The translations under genes and the position numbers were made by a program. Of a stretch of 64,000 bases of DNA, positions 42,158 through 51,322 are shown one piece after another (the stretch's first letter is position 1; every line of letters begins with the position of its first letter). The DNA is from Meiothermus sp. (GTDB lineage: Bacteria > Deinococcota > Deinococci > Deinococcales > Thermaceae): positions 496,001 to 560,000 of the forward strand of contig NZ_BPIM01000001.1 in the NCBI RefSeq assembly GCF_026004115.1, written 5' to 3'. The notes under the pieces are model-generated. The model searched no databases, was not told the DNA's origin, and saw only the letters and a program-made list of their open reading frames with translations.

Positions 42158-42928
42158 ATGTCAACCGTCACCTTCAAAGTTTTCCGAGGGGATCGAAACG
42201 GCGGTGAGCTAAAAGATTACGCCGTTGAGGTACAAGAGGGCATGGTGGTGCTGGATGCCATCCACCAGATTCAGGCCGAGCAGGCTCCCGACCTGGCCTG
42301 CCGCTGGAACTGCAAAGCCGGCAAGTGCGGCTCGTGCGGGGCCGAAGTGAATGGGAAGCCCACCTTGATGTGCATGACCCGGCTGGACACCATTGATACC
42401 AGCAAGCCTGTCACCGTGCGGCCCATGAAGACCTTCCCGGTCATCCGAGACCTGGCCACCGATGTGAAGTGGAACTACGAAGCCAATAAGAAAATCAAGC
42501 CTTTTACCCCAGCCCCTGGCACCGACTGGATCATGTTCCAGGAAGACGTGGATCGGGTACAGGAGTTCAGGAAGTGCATCGAATGTTTCTTGTGCCAGAA
42601 TGTATGCCACGTACTGCGGGAACACGACGAAAAAACCGGTTTTATCGGGCCGCGGCTGCTCGTGCGCACGGCCAGCCTGGAAATGCACCCGCTGGACATT
42701 GAAAACCGCCTGGACATGCTCAAAAATGAGGGCGGCATTGGTTACTGCAACATCACCAAGTGCTGCACCGAGGTCTGCCCCGAGCACATCCACATTACCG
42801 ATAATGCCATCATCCCACTCAAGGAGCGGGTGGTGGACGAGTACTACGACCCTGTACTGGGCTTCTTCCGGCGCTTGTTCGGCAGCAAGAAACGCGCTGA
42901 GCCCAGCGGTCAGGCGGCGGACGACTAA
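42158..42928 (+). CDS. sdhB: Succinate dehydrogenase / fumarate reductase iron-sulfur subunit
   Basis: Carries three iron-sulfur clusters between the flavin and the membrane quinone site. ATG 42158 gives 256 residues; GTG 42152 overlaps the sdhA stop and is possible. The [2Fe-2S] loop is CRWNCKAGKCGSCG (about 48-61) with a distal Cys in LMC, the [4Fe-4S] motif is CIECFLCQNVC (about 144-154), and the [3Fe-4S] motif is CNITKCCTEVCP (about 197-208). The last gene of the operon; a strong terminator follows. Confidence 0.95.
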   Translation: MSTVTFKVFRGDRNGGELKDYAVEVQEGMVVLDAIHQIQAEQAPDLACRWNCKAGKCGSCGAEVNGKPTLMCMTRLDTIDTSKPVTVRPMKTFPVIRDLATDVKWNYEANKKIKPFTPAPGTDWIMFQEDVDRVQEFRKCIECFLCQNVCHVLREHDEKTGFIGPRLLVRTASLEMHPLDIENRLDMLKNEGGIGYCNITKCCTEVCPEHIHITDNAIIPLKERVVDEYYDPVLGFFRRLFGSKKRAEPSGQAADD

Positions 42929-42946
42929 ATAATCCGGTGCTCCGAT

Positions 42947-42990
42947 CTCCTCTCCGGGATGCTATGAGCTAGCTGGAGAGGAGTTTTTTT
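42947..42990 (+). terminator. Terminator of the sdh operon
   Basis: A 9-bp stem CTCCTCTCC / GGAGAGGAG (42947-42955, 42975-42983) followed by seven T. The loop contains GCTATGA-GCTAGCT, two heptamers of the family seen in other spacers. Confidence 0.9.
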
Positions 42991-42998
42991 AGCTCATG

Positions 42999-43197
42999 AT
43001 ACCGGATTCAAAAAGATAATCATCCAAACCAAAGATCCCCCAGAGGCTATCTTTTTGAATCCTAGAGCACACCCCTCCCTGTCGGACGGCGAAAAAAGCG
43101 TCTCCATTCCAAGGGGCGGTATCGCCCTCCGCTACGCGGATAACTTCAGTCGGGTTAGGTCGTCACCGTTCAGTGATGATTTAACCGAATATGGTAT
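42999..43197 (-). repeat. Modular intergenic repeat, copy 3 (full form A-B-C-D, reversed)
   Basis: A 199-bp element bounded by ATACCGGATTC and CGAATATGGTAT. All four modules are present: the hairpin with arms GGATTCAAAAAGATA / TATCTTTTTGAATCC (about 43003-43061), the GGGGTGTGCTCTAG and GAGACGC block, the GCGATACCGCCCC block, and the GTTAGGTCGTCACC block. The remaining 196 bp to the next gene have no recognisable feature except TTGACA near 43338. Confidence 0.9.
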
Positions 43198-43393
43198 TAG
43201 ACCTGAAGTCATCGACTGTGCTATGGGTCGCTTCCAAGGTGTCGCTGGTTGAGAGGAGTTCACCCCATATCCCAAAGTTGGTATTAAGCACCTGCTGCTA
43301 TTAAGGGCTATGCGATGTCCTGCTGCAGAAGGCTTTTGTTGACAGGCAACTTGCGAACCTTTGAAATTGGTGCAAAATGATAAGAAAGTTATT

Positions 43394-44473
43394 ATGACGC
43401 CGCAAGCCATTCTCGAGGACATTGACCCCACCGCTCCCCTACGGGCCAGGGCCTATTTTTTTATCCTGCCGGTGGTGGTCTGGGCTGCCCTATTTGCCTG
43501 GTCACAGCTCGACATTGCTAAAGAGGAAACTTTTTATGAGAAGTATTCTTTGTTGATTATGGCCATCTGGCTGGGGTTGTGCTGGATTGGGTTGTTGATT
43601 CCCAGATGGGTCAATTTTCACACCGTCGAGCATGGGGTTTTTTGGAGCGCCGCACTCTTAATGGTGCTTAATGTTTACTACAACCTCCTGGTTGTGAGCA
43701 GCGAAGGATTGTGGAACTCCTCGCTGTGGATTGCGGTAGTGTTTGTGATGGCCTATTTCGTGTTTAAGCCTCGCCAGGCCTGGTTGGTTTCGTTAGGAAT
43801 TTTTTCGGCCTTTGTATTCTTAGGTTTACTAACCGTGGTGCCCCAAACCTTACAGGGAATACCCCTCGACCAGAACGCAGTAGTGCAGCTTTACGTCTCG
43901 CAATTATGTTACTTGATACTGTTCCGGTTGCTGGTGCTCTCTAAAGAACACTCCATGCAGGTGCGCCTCGAGGCCGCCAGGTTGTATTGGCTGGCCCATA
44001 CCGATCCACTAACCAACATCGCCAACCGCCGCTCTATTATGGAAGCCCTGCACAGGGCCCTCGAGCACCACCAAAAAACCGGCGAACCCCTTTCGCTGGT
44101 GTTGCTCGATCTAGATTACTTCAAGCGAATTAACGATCAATACGGGCACGAGATGGGCGACAAAGTGCTAACCCACACCGCTCAGGTCTTGCAGCAGAAC
44201 CTGCGCCAGAGCGACCAACTCGGACGTTGGGGCGGTGAAGAGTTTGTGATATTGCTACCCAATACCCCCCTTCAGGAAGCCCGCAAGTTATGCGAGCGTC
44301 TCCAGACGCTACTGGCCGAGAATACCCCGGACAGACCGCTCCCCGTTTCGGCCAGCTTTGGCGTTGCCACAGCGGCGCCAGACGACACCCCCGACTCCTT
44401 GATCTCGAGGGCCGACACGGCCATGTATATGTCCAAGCAAGCGGGGGGCAATCGGGTGGAAGTTGCAGGCTAG
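43394..44473 (+). CDS. Membrane diguanylate cyclase (GGDEF)
   Basis: Synthesises cyclic di-GMP. ATG 43394 gives 359 residues; a TTG upstream (43361) would add 11. The N-terminal 190 residues form about six membrane helices without a recognised sensor domain. The GGDEF domain (about 200-358) has the catalytic GGEEF at 280-284 and the product-inhibition site RQSD at 271-274, so it is likely active and feedback-controlled. DPLTNIANRRSIMEAL marks the domain start. It stands alone between repeat copies 3 and 4; a link to the pilus genes is possible but unsupported by position. Confidence 0.92.
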   Translation: MTPQAILEDIDPTAPLRARAYFFILPVVVWAALFAWSQLDIAKEETFYEKYSLLIMAIWLGLCWIGLLIPRWVNFHTVEHGVFWSAALLMVLNVYYNLLVVSSEGLWNSSLWIAVVFVMAYFVFKPRQAWLVSLGIFSAFVFLGLLTVVPQTLQGIPLDQNAVVQLYVSQLCYLILFRLLVLSKEHSMQVRLEAARLYWLAHTDPLTNIANRRSIMEALHRALEHHQKTGEPLSLVLLDLDYFKRINDQYGHEMGDKVLTHTAQVLQQNLRQSDQLGRWGGEEFVILLPNTPLQEARKLCERLQTLLAENTPDRPLPVSASFGVATAAPDDTPDSLISRADTAMYMSKQAGGNRVEVAG

Positions 44474-44525
44474 GCACATAGTCTGAAAGACACGGGCATG
44501 GATGTAACGTTTTCCCTCTATTGAA

Positions 44526-44835
44526 ACGAGATTTGGTTAGTTCGTCACTACTCGGCGACGGCTCAACCCGACCACAGTTAAGTTGCGCCAGGGTAGGTTG
44601 GCGAAACCAGCAGATGCAGCAATCGCGTGCCTGGCGCAATTCCCCCTACAGGCGTTTCGGTTTTCATATCACATTTCGATGATGGAGACACTTATCCGCG
44701 TAGCGAAAGGCGATACCGCGCCTTGGAACGGGAGACGCTTATTTTCGCTGACCTCGAGAGAGGGTGTGCTCTGAGATTCTAAAAGACAGCCTCTGAGGTT
44801 TTTGGTTTTGTCAATTGTCTTTTTGCATCCGGCAT
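44526..44835 (+). repeat. Modular intergenic repeat, copy 4 (longest, with insert)
   Basis: A 310-bp element with the same left module (GATTTGGTTAGTTCGTCACT), the central GCGATACCGC block, the GAGACGCTT block and the end hairpin (GATTCTAAAAGACAG / TTGTCTTTTTGCATC, diverged). It contains an extra block of about 90 bp that itself has a 10-bp inverted repeat TTGCGCCAGG / CCTGGCGCAA (44583-44592, 44630-44639). It is the most diverged copy. Confidence 0.85.
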
Positions 44836-44842
44836 GAATAGC

Positions 44843-44873
44843 AAAAATCCCAAGCAGCGGGCTTGGGATTTTT
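44843..44873. terminator. Bidirectional terminator between the cyclase and the molybdoenzyme
   Basis: A perfect 13-bp stem AAAAATCCCAAGC / GCTTGGGATTTTT (44843-44855, 44861-44873) has A- and T-runs on both sides, so it can stop transcription from both convergent genes. Confidence 0.9.
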
Positions 44874-44887
44874 GGTGAGGTAGAAGG

Positions 44888-47800
44888 CTACACCGGCTCG
44901 AGCCGAACCTTGGTGTCGTAGAAGACTGCGCTACCGCCTGCGATGTCCGAGAGGGTCACATCCTTGAGCACCGGGTCGACCCGCATGGCCGCATTTGCAT
45001 GTATACCGGTCGCTCGCCGAGGGTCACTGCGCACGACCTTTCCATTCACCTCAATGTTGGCAGCCCCGTAGCTCCAGTGACCATAGCCCAGCGAAAAAGC
45101 CACACTGCCGGGGCGGAGTCCGGGCACCACCTTGACCTTGCCGATCATGGGCTTTTTCTGGCCATTACCTAAATCCCAGACTCCCTCAGGGTTACTCCTG
45201 GAGACCACCTTGACCCTCTGCCCATCGCGTAGCCCCAAGCGTCTGGCATCCTCTGTTGGAACAGCGATAAAGTTCTCCGGCTGCACGTTGAGTAGCCAGT
45301 AGTTGGAGATGGTCCGGCTCTTGGTCATGGTGATGATACGGTGGGTAAGCAGGTTGAGCTCGTAGCCTTCCGCCGCGTCGGCAATAGGCTGGCCGGTTGA
45401 ATCCAGATAGGCAGGGAAATACGCCGCTAAAGGATAGTAGGGCTGGCCGGTCATGGCATCCTTGGCGCCAGCCTGCTTCTCGAGGTACAGATTGACCTGT
45501 TTACCGTATTTGTGGGCCACCGTACCATCCTCCAGGAAAGCTTTTTTGAAGTCTTCAAAGCGTCCTCCGCGGTTCATCACATACACCGCACGACGCCAGT
45601 GTGCCTCACCAATGGCTGCTTTCCAGCGCTCGAGGTCGAACACGCTCTTGGGCAAGTGGTTACGGGCTTTGGCGAAGTACTCGAGCTCTTCGTCGTCTGC
45701 CTCTGGCACGGCCTTGCTGCCATCCTTGGCCTCGCCATAGGCCAGGTTGGCCACCATCTTCAGATAAAAGTCCTCGGGCCGCTTGAAGGGCAGACCACCC
45801 ACAAAACCCTGCTCACCAAAACCCGGCATGCCCAGCTTCTCGGCAAGGGCCAGGAGCATGGCTTCCATCGAAATGGGCATCTCCTCCCCAAAAACCTTTA
45901 CCGTTTCAGGAATCGGCGCAATGGTAGGCTGGCGAAGAGGCTGGGTTTTCCAGATTACGTTGGGGTGCGAGCCGTGGAACTCCCACCGCTCAAGGTAAGA
46001 GAGGTCTGGAAAGATGTAGTCGGCGTATGCGTAGCTATCCCCCACTACGATGTCCGAGGCCACAATCAGGCCAATCTTATCTGGGTCGAGCATGGCCTCA
46101 ATCTGGGTATGACCGGCGGGCAGGGCATAGGCTGGAGAGCCCATGTAGTGGAATAGAATTTTTACAGGATAGGGATAGCCCTGAGCTGCTGAGGGGAGTA
46201 CCTCCTGGTAGACATCGGATGCGTTGTAATACCAGGGACGCTTGGCGGGATATCCCTCAAAAATCGTCGTGTTTTCATACTTCACGCCATGACGAATGAT
46301 GGAGATTCCAAAGGGGGCGAGTTTCCTGGGATGGAGCTCCTTTAGGAAGAAGGGGCCTTCGGCTTTTTCACCCAGTATGTCGTAGGTGCTGTTTTGTACC
46401 AGTCCACCCTGCCAGTCGTGACTACCGATCAGCGCTGCCAGGGTGTACCAGGCAAGCACATTGTAAAAGCCGTTGGTGTGCTGACTAACACCACGGTGAA
46501 TATCGATGGCAGCCCTCTTGCCATGGTTGGTGAACTCGTAAGCTAGCCAAGCAATGTCCTCTGGCTGGATGCCGGCGATCCGGGCCCAGCCCTCGAGGCT
46601 TTCTTTGTTGGCTTCATCACGGATTAGTTCCAACACACTCTTGACCCGGATGCCATTCAAGGTCGTATTCACAAACAAATCGCCTACAACGGCTTCCTCC
46701 TCGCTTTGCACATCAATACGAGTCGGGATTCCTTTGACCATGGCGATGGGCGGGTCGAACTCGACGGTCGTGTCCTTAACAGTTTTCTGAAAAGCAGGAA
46801 GTCCCAGGTCGCTGGCCCGCAGTAGCTTGGCCGGGAAGCCTTTATCGTCGAGTTTGACCAACCAGGCTGCATTGCTCCAGGTCGGCTCACCAACTGACTT
46901 TGCGGCAGCCTTGTTCGCTGCCGAGAGGTATTTGCGGTCATAACGGCCCTGTTCTAGAATCCAGCGAATCATCCCCAGGGCAATGGCCGCATCGGTACCG
47001 GGCTTGGGAGCAATCCAGCGCGCCGCGTGCGCTACAGCCTTCTGAGCGCGAGGATCAATCACCGCAAATTTGAGCCTTCCCTCAGCGACGGCCTGCGTAA
47101 TGCGGTTAACCCGCAGGGGGGGCCCATAACCACCCTCATAAACATTGGAACCCACAAAAATAGCAAACTCGGCTCCACTCAGATCGCCTTGCCAGTAGAA
47201 CTTCTTTCCTCCGGTCCAGTCGAACTTGCCCTTTTTCTCGTCAAAGTCGAGTTGCTCGCTCATAGCCTTGCCGGTGAAGTAGAGCGAGCCCTGGCAAACC
47301 GTGGTGTGACCATGCTGGTTAATCGTGCCAAACCCCGAGTCAAAAAACCATTTGAAGAAATCAGTGCGTCCGCCTTTGAGGCGCCCCCAGCTGAAGACCA
47401 CCTGATTATTTTTGGGACCCAGATCGGGGTGATCGGGGTCAATCAGGGTATCCAGGTAGTCCTTGAAATCAACCTTGAACTGCTCCACAAGGGCTTTCTT
47501 TTTGACCTTGTCTTTTTCGGCCCAAATGGCATCCACGGCCTTGCCCATAGCCTTCATGACCTTGGGATCGCGCAAAGCCCAGTAGTCCTTGAGAGCAGGA
47601 TAGTTCCTGGTGTCACCTATTGAGGCAAAAATCTGCCCCCCCTCAACGATTTCCCGTATGGCCTCCTCAAATGGAACCTCTACCCACTTACCGCTACCCC
47701 GGGGCCCTGCTCTTTTGAGCACCTTGCGGATTCTGTACGGGTCGTAGACGCTCTGAATACCCGACTGCCCCTTTGGACACAGCGCCCCATCTACACGCGC

Positions 47801-48094
47801 CATACGCTTTAGGTCGGTGTTGTAGGGCAGGTGAGGGTACATGGTCCAGGGCGTAATGGGATTACCGTCAATCTTAGCAGCTACGCCCTCATATAGCTTG
47901 ACCTTGATGGGGCAGCCGGTATTGCACTGCAAGCAAACAGAGTACAAGGTATTCTCGGCCTCTTGGATGGGGTAGCTACCTGGTACGCTTGCAGCCTTGG
48001 CCTGCAACGCCTCGGCAGTGTGCTTGCCCAGCAGAGCCCCCCCGCCCCCAATAACCCCCAACTTGAGTAAATCGCGGCGTGGTATGTTTTTCAT
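44888..48094 (-). CDS. Molybdopterin oxidoreductase catalytic subunit, TtrA/SrdA/PsrA type
   Basis: Large periplasmic enzyme of the DMSO-reductase family with 1068 residues, close in size to tetrathionate reductase TtrA. A twin-arginine signal (IPRRDLLKLGVIGGGGALLG) precedes a [4Fe-4S] motif with C54, C57, C61 and C106. HTTVCQGSLYFTG contains the likely Mo-ligand Cys. A long insert (about 150-240) is typical of TtrA and SrdA rather than PsrA. The C-terminal Mo-bis-MGD domain is complete (LLTHRIITMTKSRTISNYWL). The substrate cannot be fixed: tetrathionate, polysulfide, selenate or arsenate are candidates. It is the third gene of its operon and overlaps the NrfD-like stop by 4 bp. Confidence 0.85.
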   Translation of the reverse strand: MKNIPRRDLLKLGVIGGGGALLGKHTAEALQAKAASVPGSYPIQEAENTLYSVCLQCNTGCPIKVKLYEGVAAKIDGNPITPWTMYPHLPYNTDLKRMARVDGALCPKGQSGIQSVYDPYRIRKVLKRAGPRGSGKWVEVPFEEAIREIVEGGQIFASIGDTRNYPALKDYWALRDPKVMKAMGKAVDAIWAEKDKVKKKALVEQFKVDFKDYLDTLIDPDHPDLGPKNNQVVFSWGRLKGGRTDFFKWFFDSGFGTINQHGHTTVCQGSLYFTGKAMSEQLDFDEKKGKFDWTGGKKFYWQGDLSGAEFAIFVGSNVYEGGYGPPLRVNRITQAVAEGRLKFAVIDPRAQKAVAHAARWIAPKPGTDAAIALGMIRWILEQGRYDRKYLSAANKAAAKSVGEPTWSNAAWLVKLDDKGFPAKLLRASDLGLPAFQKTVKDTTVEFDPPIAMVKGIPTRIDVQSEEEAVVGDLFVNTTLNGIRVKSVLELIRDEANKESLEGWARIAGIQPEDIAWLAYEFTNHGKRAAIDIHRGVSQHTNGFYNVLAWYTLAALIGSHDWQGGLVQNSTYDILGEKAEGPFFLKELHPRKLAPFGISIIRHGVKYENTTIFEGYPAKRPWYYNASDVYQEVLPSAAQGYPYPVKILFHYMGSPAYALPAGHTQIEAMLDPDKIGLIVASDIVVGDSYAYADYIFPDLSYLERWEFHGSHPNVIWKTQPLRQPTIAPIPETVKVFGEEMPISMEAMLLALAEKLGMPGFGEQGFVGGLPFKRPEDFYLKMVANLAYGEAKDGSKAVPEADDEELEYFAKARNHLPKSVFDLERWKAAIGEAHWRRAVYVMNRGGRFEDFKKAFLEDGTVAHKYGKQVNLYLEKQAGAKDAMTGQPYYPLAAYFPAYLDSTGQPIADAAEGYELNLLTHRIITMTKSRTISNYWLLNVQPENFIAVPTEDARRLGLRDGQRVKVVSRSNPEGVWDLGNGQKKPMIGKVKVVPGLRPGSVAFSLGYGHWSYGAANIEVNGKVVRSDPRRATGIHANAAMRVDPVLKDVTLSDIAGGSAVFYDTKVRLEPV

Positions 48095-49212
48095 TCGATC
48101 ACCTCAAGTTTCTTTTCACGATTCAAAAACCAGACCACTCCATACGCAATGGCAATGGCCAACGCTACCGAGAAGGCGACCACCGACCACTCAAACAGGG
48201 TGGGAAGATAGGTATAGCTCAGGCGACGGTCACGGTAGGCGTTAACCAGGCCCTCGAGCTGGGGCTGTACCTGACTGGGGATGACCAGGTTCAGGCGGAC
48301 CGACAAAAACATCGAAGATGCCAATAGTCCCGCTATGCCCACAGCCAACGGGTTACGCGGCGATAGCGCCAAAAGCAGGATAGGTATTATCATGCCCAGC
48401 AAAAGATGAAAAATCCAAAACACAAACCAATACGGTCCGAAAAGCACCCCCATCAAGGCCTCAAACTCATGCCCTACCTGATACCACATGGGAATGGAGT
48501 ACTCGGCCCACTCTATAAGCAAGTACATCAACAAAAGGCCTAGCATGATTCGCCCTAGCAGCCAAACCCGATCCGCATAGTCTTTATCCTTACGGCTAAA
48601 AAACACCGTTGCGAAGGTCACCAGGGCTATTCCCGAAAGCACACCCCCAAACAAGAACAGAATTGGGAATACCGGACTGTGCCAGAGGCTCTGGGCTACT
48701 ACCGTGCCAAAAAGCGCGCCGGCGGCTCCGGGATAGAAGACCACCAGCGGGGTACCAACCATCAGTGCGATACGGGTAAGGCTCGGAAGGCCGCGCCAAA
48801 GACCATACAACACCAGCACTGTAGCAATGGCATAAGCCGTGTACAGCCAGACCATCCAGGCCATCATGGAGGAAAAATGGGGTCGTAGAAAGACATTAAA
48901 AACCCGCTCCATGTGACCCAGATCGAACCAAACCGTTACTAAAGCCGCTCCTAGACAGGCCAGCGCGATAGCCAGGGCTAAGGGAGCAATCGGACGAAGG
49001 CGCTCTACTCCAAATACGTGGCCCAGCACCGCTACCACAAAAGCACCTGCCGAGAGTCCGGCAAAAAAGATATATGTGGCTACCCATAATCCCCAAGGAA
49101 TGTAACTCCCATAAGCGGCCAGGTCACGGCTGCTGGTAAAGCGCAGGAATACCCCCACCACGCCCACCAGCGCCAGGATTGCAAACAAAATCCAACCTAC
49201 CGTGCGACTCAT
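48091..49212 (-). CDS. NrfD/PsrC-type membrane quinone subunit
   Basis: A 373-residue integral membrane protein with about nine helices, of the NrfD/PsrC/TtrC family, that exchanges electrons between quinone and the Fe-S subunit. SYIPWGLWVATYIFFAGLSA (about 36-55) is the family's first quinone-site helix, and the paired GVVGVFLRF and LLGMIIPILLL stretches are also typical. It lies 9 bp after the Fe-S gene and overlaps the catalytic gene (ATGA), so the order is Fe-S, anchor, catalytic. Confidence 0.88.
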   Translation of the reverse strand: MSRTVGWILFAILALVGVVGVFLRFTSSRDLAAYGSYIPWGLWVATYIFFAGLSAGAFVVAVLGHVFGVERLRPIAPLALAIALACLGAALVTVWFDLGHMERVFNVFLRPHFSSMMAWMVWLYTAYAIATVLVLYGLWRGLPSLTRIALMVGTPLVVFYPGAAGALFGTVVAQSLWHSPVFPILFLFGGVLSGIALVTFATVFFSRKDKDYADRVWLLGRIMLGLLLMYLLIEWAEYSIPMWYQVGHEFEALMGVLFGPYWFVFWIFHLLLGMIIPILLLALSPRNPLAVGIAGLLASSMFLSVRLNLVIPSQVQPQLEGLVNAYRDRRLSYTYLPTLFEWSVVAFSVALAIAIAYGVVWFLNREKKLEVIE

Positions 49213-49221
49213 GTTTTCCTC

Positions 49222-50112
49222 CTAGACCAAGTAGTAGACCCGTGGCTCTGTCCCGAGTTCCTCTTTGAGTCGGGTGGCGTTCGGCTTATGAATAAGCTGG
49301 GAAACCAGTGAGTTGGGGTCGTTGGCATCCCCAAAAAAAGTAGCCCGCCCGATACAGCTTGTTACACACTGTGGGAGCAGCCCGTGCTGCAGACGGTGAC
49401 GGCAAAAGTGACATTTGCGAGCATTACCCACCGGGCTTTTGTGTCCCTCGGGTTTCCATTCCTTACCATATTCGAACATCGGCAGCTCTTCGTAGGGCAT
49501 TTTTCCCTGGCCGGGGGTGCCGTCGGTCCAGCGGTCGCCAAAATCTGAGGTGCGAGCTTGGTAGGGACAGGCCGTAAGGCAGTATCGGCAGCCAATACAG
49601 GCGTTATAGTCAATGTCCACAATGCCATCTTCACTTTTCCAGGTTGCCCCGACCGGGCAGACCGGCACGCAAGGAGGCTTGTCACACTGCATGCAGGGAC
49701 GGGGTGTGAAGCGCCAGGAGACGTTGGGAAACTCACCTATCTGCTCCTCGATAACCGGACGATACACCACCCCCGGCGGAAGCTTGTTTTCCACCGCGCA
49801 GGCAATGGTACAGGCGTGACAGCCCACACATTTGCGGGTATCAATTACCATCACCCATTTGGGCGTGACGCCTCGTTGCTGAGCAGCCTCGAGTTCTCGT
49901 TGCATCCTTACCAGCACATCTTCGTACTCGAGCTCGGGCTGGATCGGGCCATCTGGCGCTCGGCTGGGTAGCTGCAGCGGTTTCTTAACCTCTTCAGCCT
50001 TGACCGCAGCCCCCCCCATCACCATTCCGGCAAAAACCGTACTGGCGAACTTACCCAAGAAAGCCCTGCGGTTTTCTAGATCTTGGGTCTGACCGACACC
50101 GTTTTGTGGCAT
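49222..50112 (-). CDS. Four-cluster ferredoxin subunit (TtrB/PsrB type)
   Basis: Electron-transfer subunit with 296 residues. It has a twin-arginine signal ([18 protein letters not shown]) and four [4Fe-4S] motifs, with Cys groups in [11 protein letters not shown] (about 97-107), [29 protein letters not shown] and [26 protein letters not shown] is 7 bp before the ATG. As the first gene it sets the operon start; Tat signals on both this and the catalytic subunit place the enzyme on the periplasmic side. Confidence 0.92.
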   Translation of the reverse strand: MPQNGVGQTQDLENRRAFLGKFASTVFAGMVMGGAAVKAEEVKKPLQLPSRAPDGPIQPELEYEDVLVRMQRELEAAQQRGVTPKWVMVIDTRKCVGCHACTIACAVENKLPPGVVYRPVIEEQIGEFPNVSWRFTPRPCMQCDKPPCVPVCPVGATWKSEDGIVDIDYNACIGCRYCLTACPYQARTSDFGDRWTDGTPGQGKMPYEELPMFEYGKEWKPEGHKSPVGNARKCHFCRHRLQHGLLPQCVTSCIGRATFFGDANDPNSLVSQLIHKPNATRLKEELGTEPRVYYLV

Positions 50113-50596
50113 ACGCCGCCTCCTGTAACCAAGGCTAGCGGGTATCGAAGGGGCAGTTGTCCTTATGTTTATTACTGCTCACATATTCTGATTTTGCGCA
50201 ATCAAGTTTCAAGCTGTGCTAGAGGAAATAAATCAGGTGTGATACTGCCGGAGATGAGTTTGAGACGGTATTGGTAGAAAGGTATCCGCTGCTTTCAGCA
50301 TGAGGTGTACCCCCGTTTCAACCAAAGTCAAAACTAACCCCGAACTCTTTTTGCAGCCTCAATCACTGCAAATTACATAGCGAAAGCTGACTTCCGCAGT
50401 ACACAACAAGCGGCCAAAGTGGGGCCTTGCATACAACGGTGACAACCTCGAGAGAGGTTGGGGGGATTTGCTGTTTGGGTTTATTGGTTGATTTTGGGAC
50501 ACACCCTTCAGCATGATCCTTCACCCGCGAACAAGCCGAAGCTGGTAAAAGTAAAGCCTCGAGACATGTTGGGGTGGGAAGCTTATTATAGGCCAC
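50113..50596. other. 484-bp spacer without a credible gene
   Basis: Upstream of the ferredoxin gene. It contains TTGCGCAA (50194-50201, an 8-bp palindrome in the likely promoter area of the redox operon) and a perfect hairpin CAACCTC-GAGA-GAGGTTG (50443-50460). Short open frames here have no protein-like composition. AT content is higher than in the flanking genes. Confidence 0.5.
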
Positions 50597-51322
50597 TCAA
50601 AGCTGTGAAACTCTGTACAGGGTCACCAGTACAATGAGCACACCAAATATCTGCTTGATTCGAGCTGGAGGAACGTACAGGCTGGTGAGCCTCGAGCCTA
50701 GATACGACCCCAGGGCACCAAAAAGCAGCAATGTGATCGTCATGCTAGAGTCGAGCCGAGCCGTTTCAAGGTGGGGCAGGAACGAAGAAAAAGACGGTGG
50801 GGTGACCGCAAAAGCATTGATGCCGGCGGCCTGTTTAGGATTGTGTCCAGTCAGGATAAGCGTGGGCATTAGCAAGAAACCCGGCCCCACACCCAAAAAT
50901 CCAGATAAGATCGAGATGGGGGCAGCCAGGGCCAGAGCCAGGGTAAAGTTCTCCTTGGCTACAGCTGCCTTGACGGGACGGAACAGGTTGAAGGCCAAGT
51001 AAGCCACCGCCCCCAGGTAAATCCACCAAACCCACTGCACCTGTACGCGTTGTACCAGCCAAGCCCCCAACGGAGCGAACAAGGTAGTCACCAACGCCAA
51101 AAAAAGCGCTTTGCGCCAGTCCACATGGCCGCTTTGAGCAAAACCGAACACTGCAAACAGGGCCGTCACCCCATTCAGCAGAAGCGACAATGGCTGCACC
51201 TGATGCACCAGATCGGGCAGAAAAAAAGACAGAAAGGGCACTGCAGCAAAAGCCACGCCCAGCCCCAGCATCCCCGAGACTACGGCCAGAACAAACAATC
51301 CGCCCACCAGCAAAGCACTCAT
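50597..51322 (-). CDS. TauE/SafE-family sulfite exporter-like protein
   Basis: Membrane protein of 241 residues and about eight helices in two repeats, each with a glycine-rich motif (SGMLGLGVAFAAVPFLSFFL, then SGFLGVGPGFLLMPTLILTG), the TauE/SafE/YfcA pattern. The family exports sulfite, sulfoacetate or other sulfur anions. ATG 51322 with GGGAGG upstream overlaps the osmC stop (ATGA). Co-transcription with OsmC- and DsrE-like genes under an ArsR regulator suggests a sulfur-compound detoxification unit. Confidence 0.88.
   Translation of the reverse strand: MSALLVGGLFVLAVVSGMLGLGVAFAAVPFLSFFLPDLVHQVQPLSLLLNGVTALFAVFGFAQSGHVDWRKALFLALVTTLFAPLGAWLVQRVQVQWVWWIYLGAVAYLAFNLFRPVKAAVAKENFTLALALAAPISILSGFLGVGPGFLLMPTLILTGHNPKQAAGINAFAVTPPSFSSFLPHLETARLDSSMTITLLLFGALGSYLGSRLTSLYVPPARIKQIFGVLIVLVTLYRVSQL

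Noticed and set aside
50363-50596. Short frame in the spacer upstream of the ferredoxin gene
   Set aside because: No ribosome site, atypical codon use and no family resemblance.
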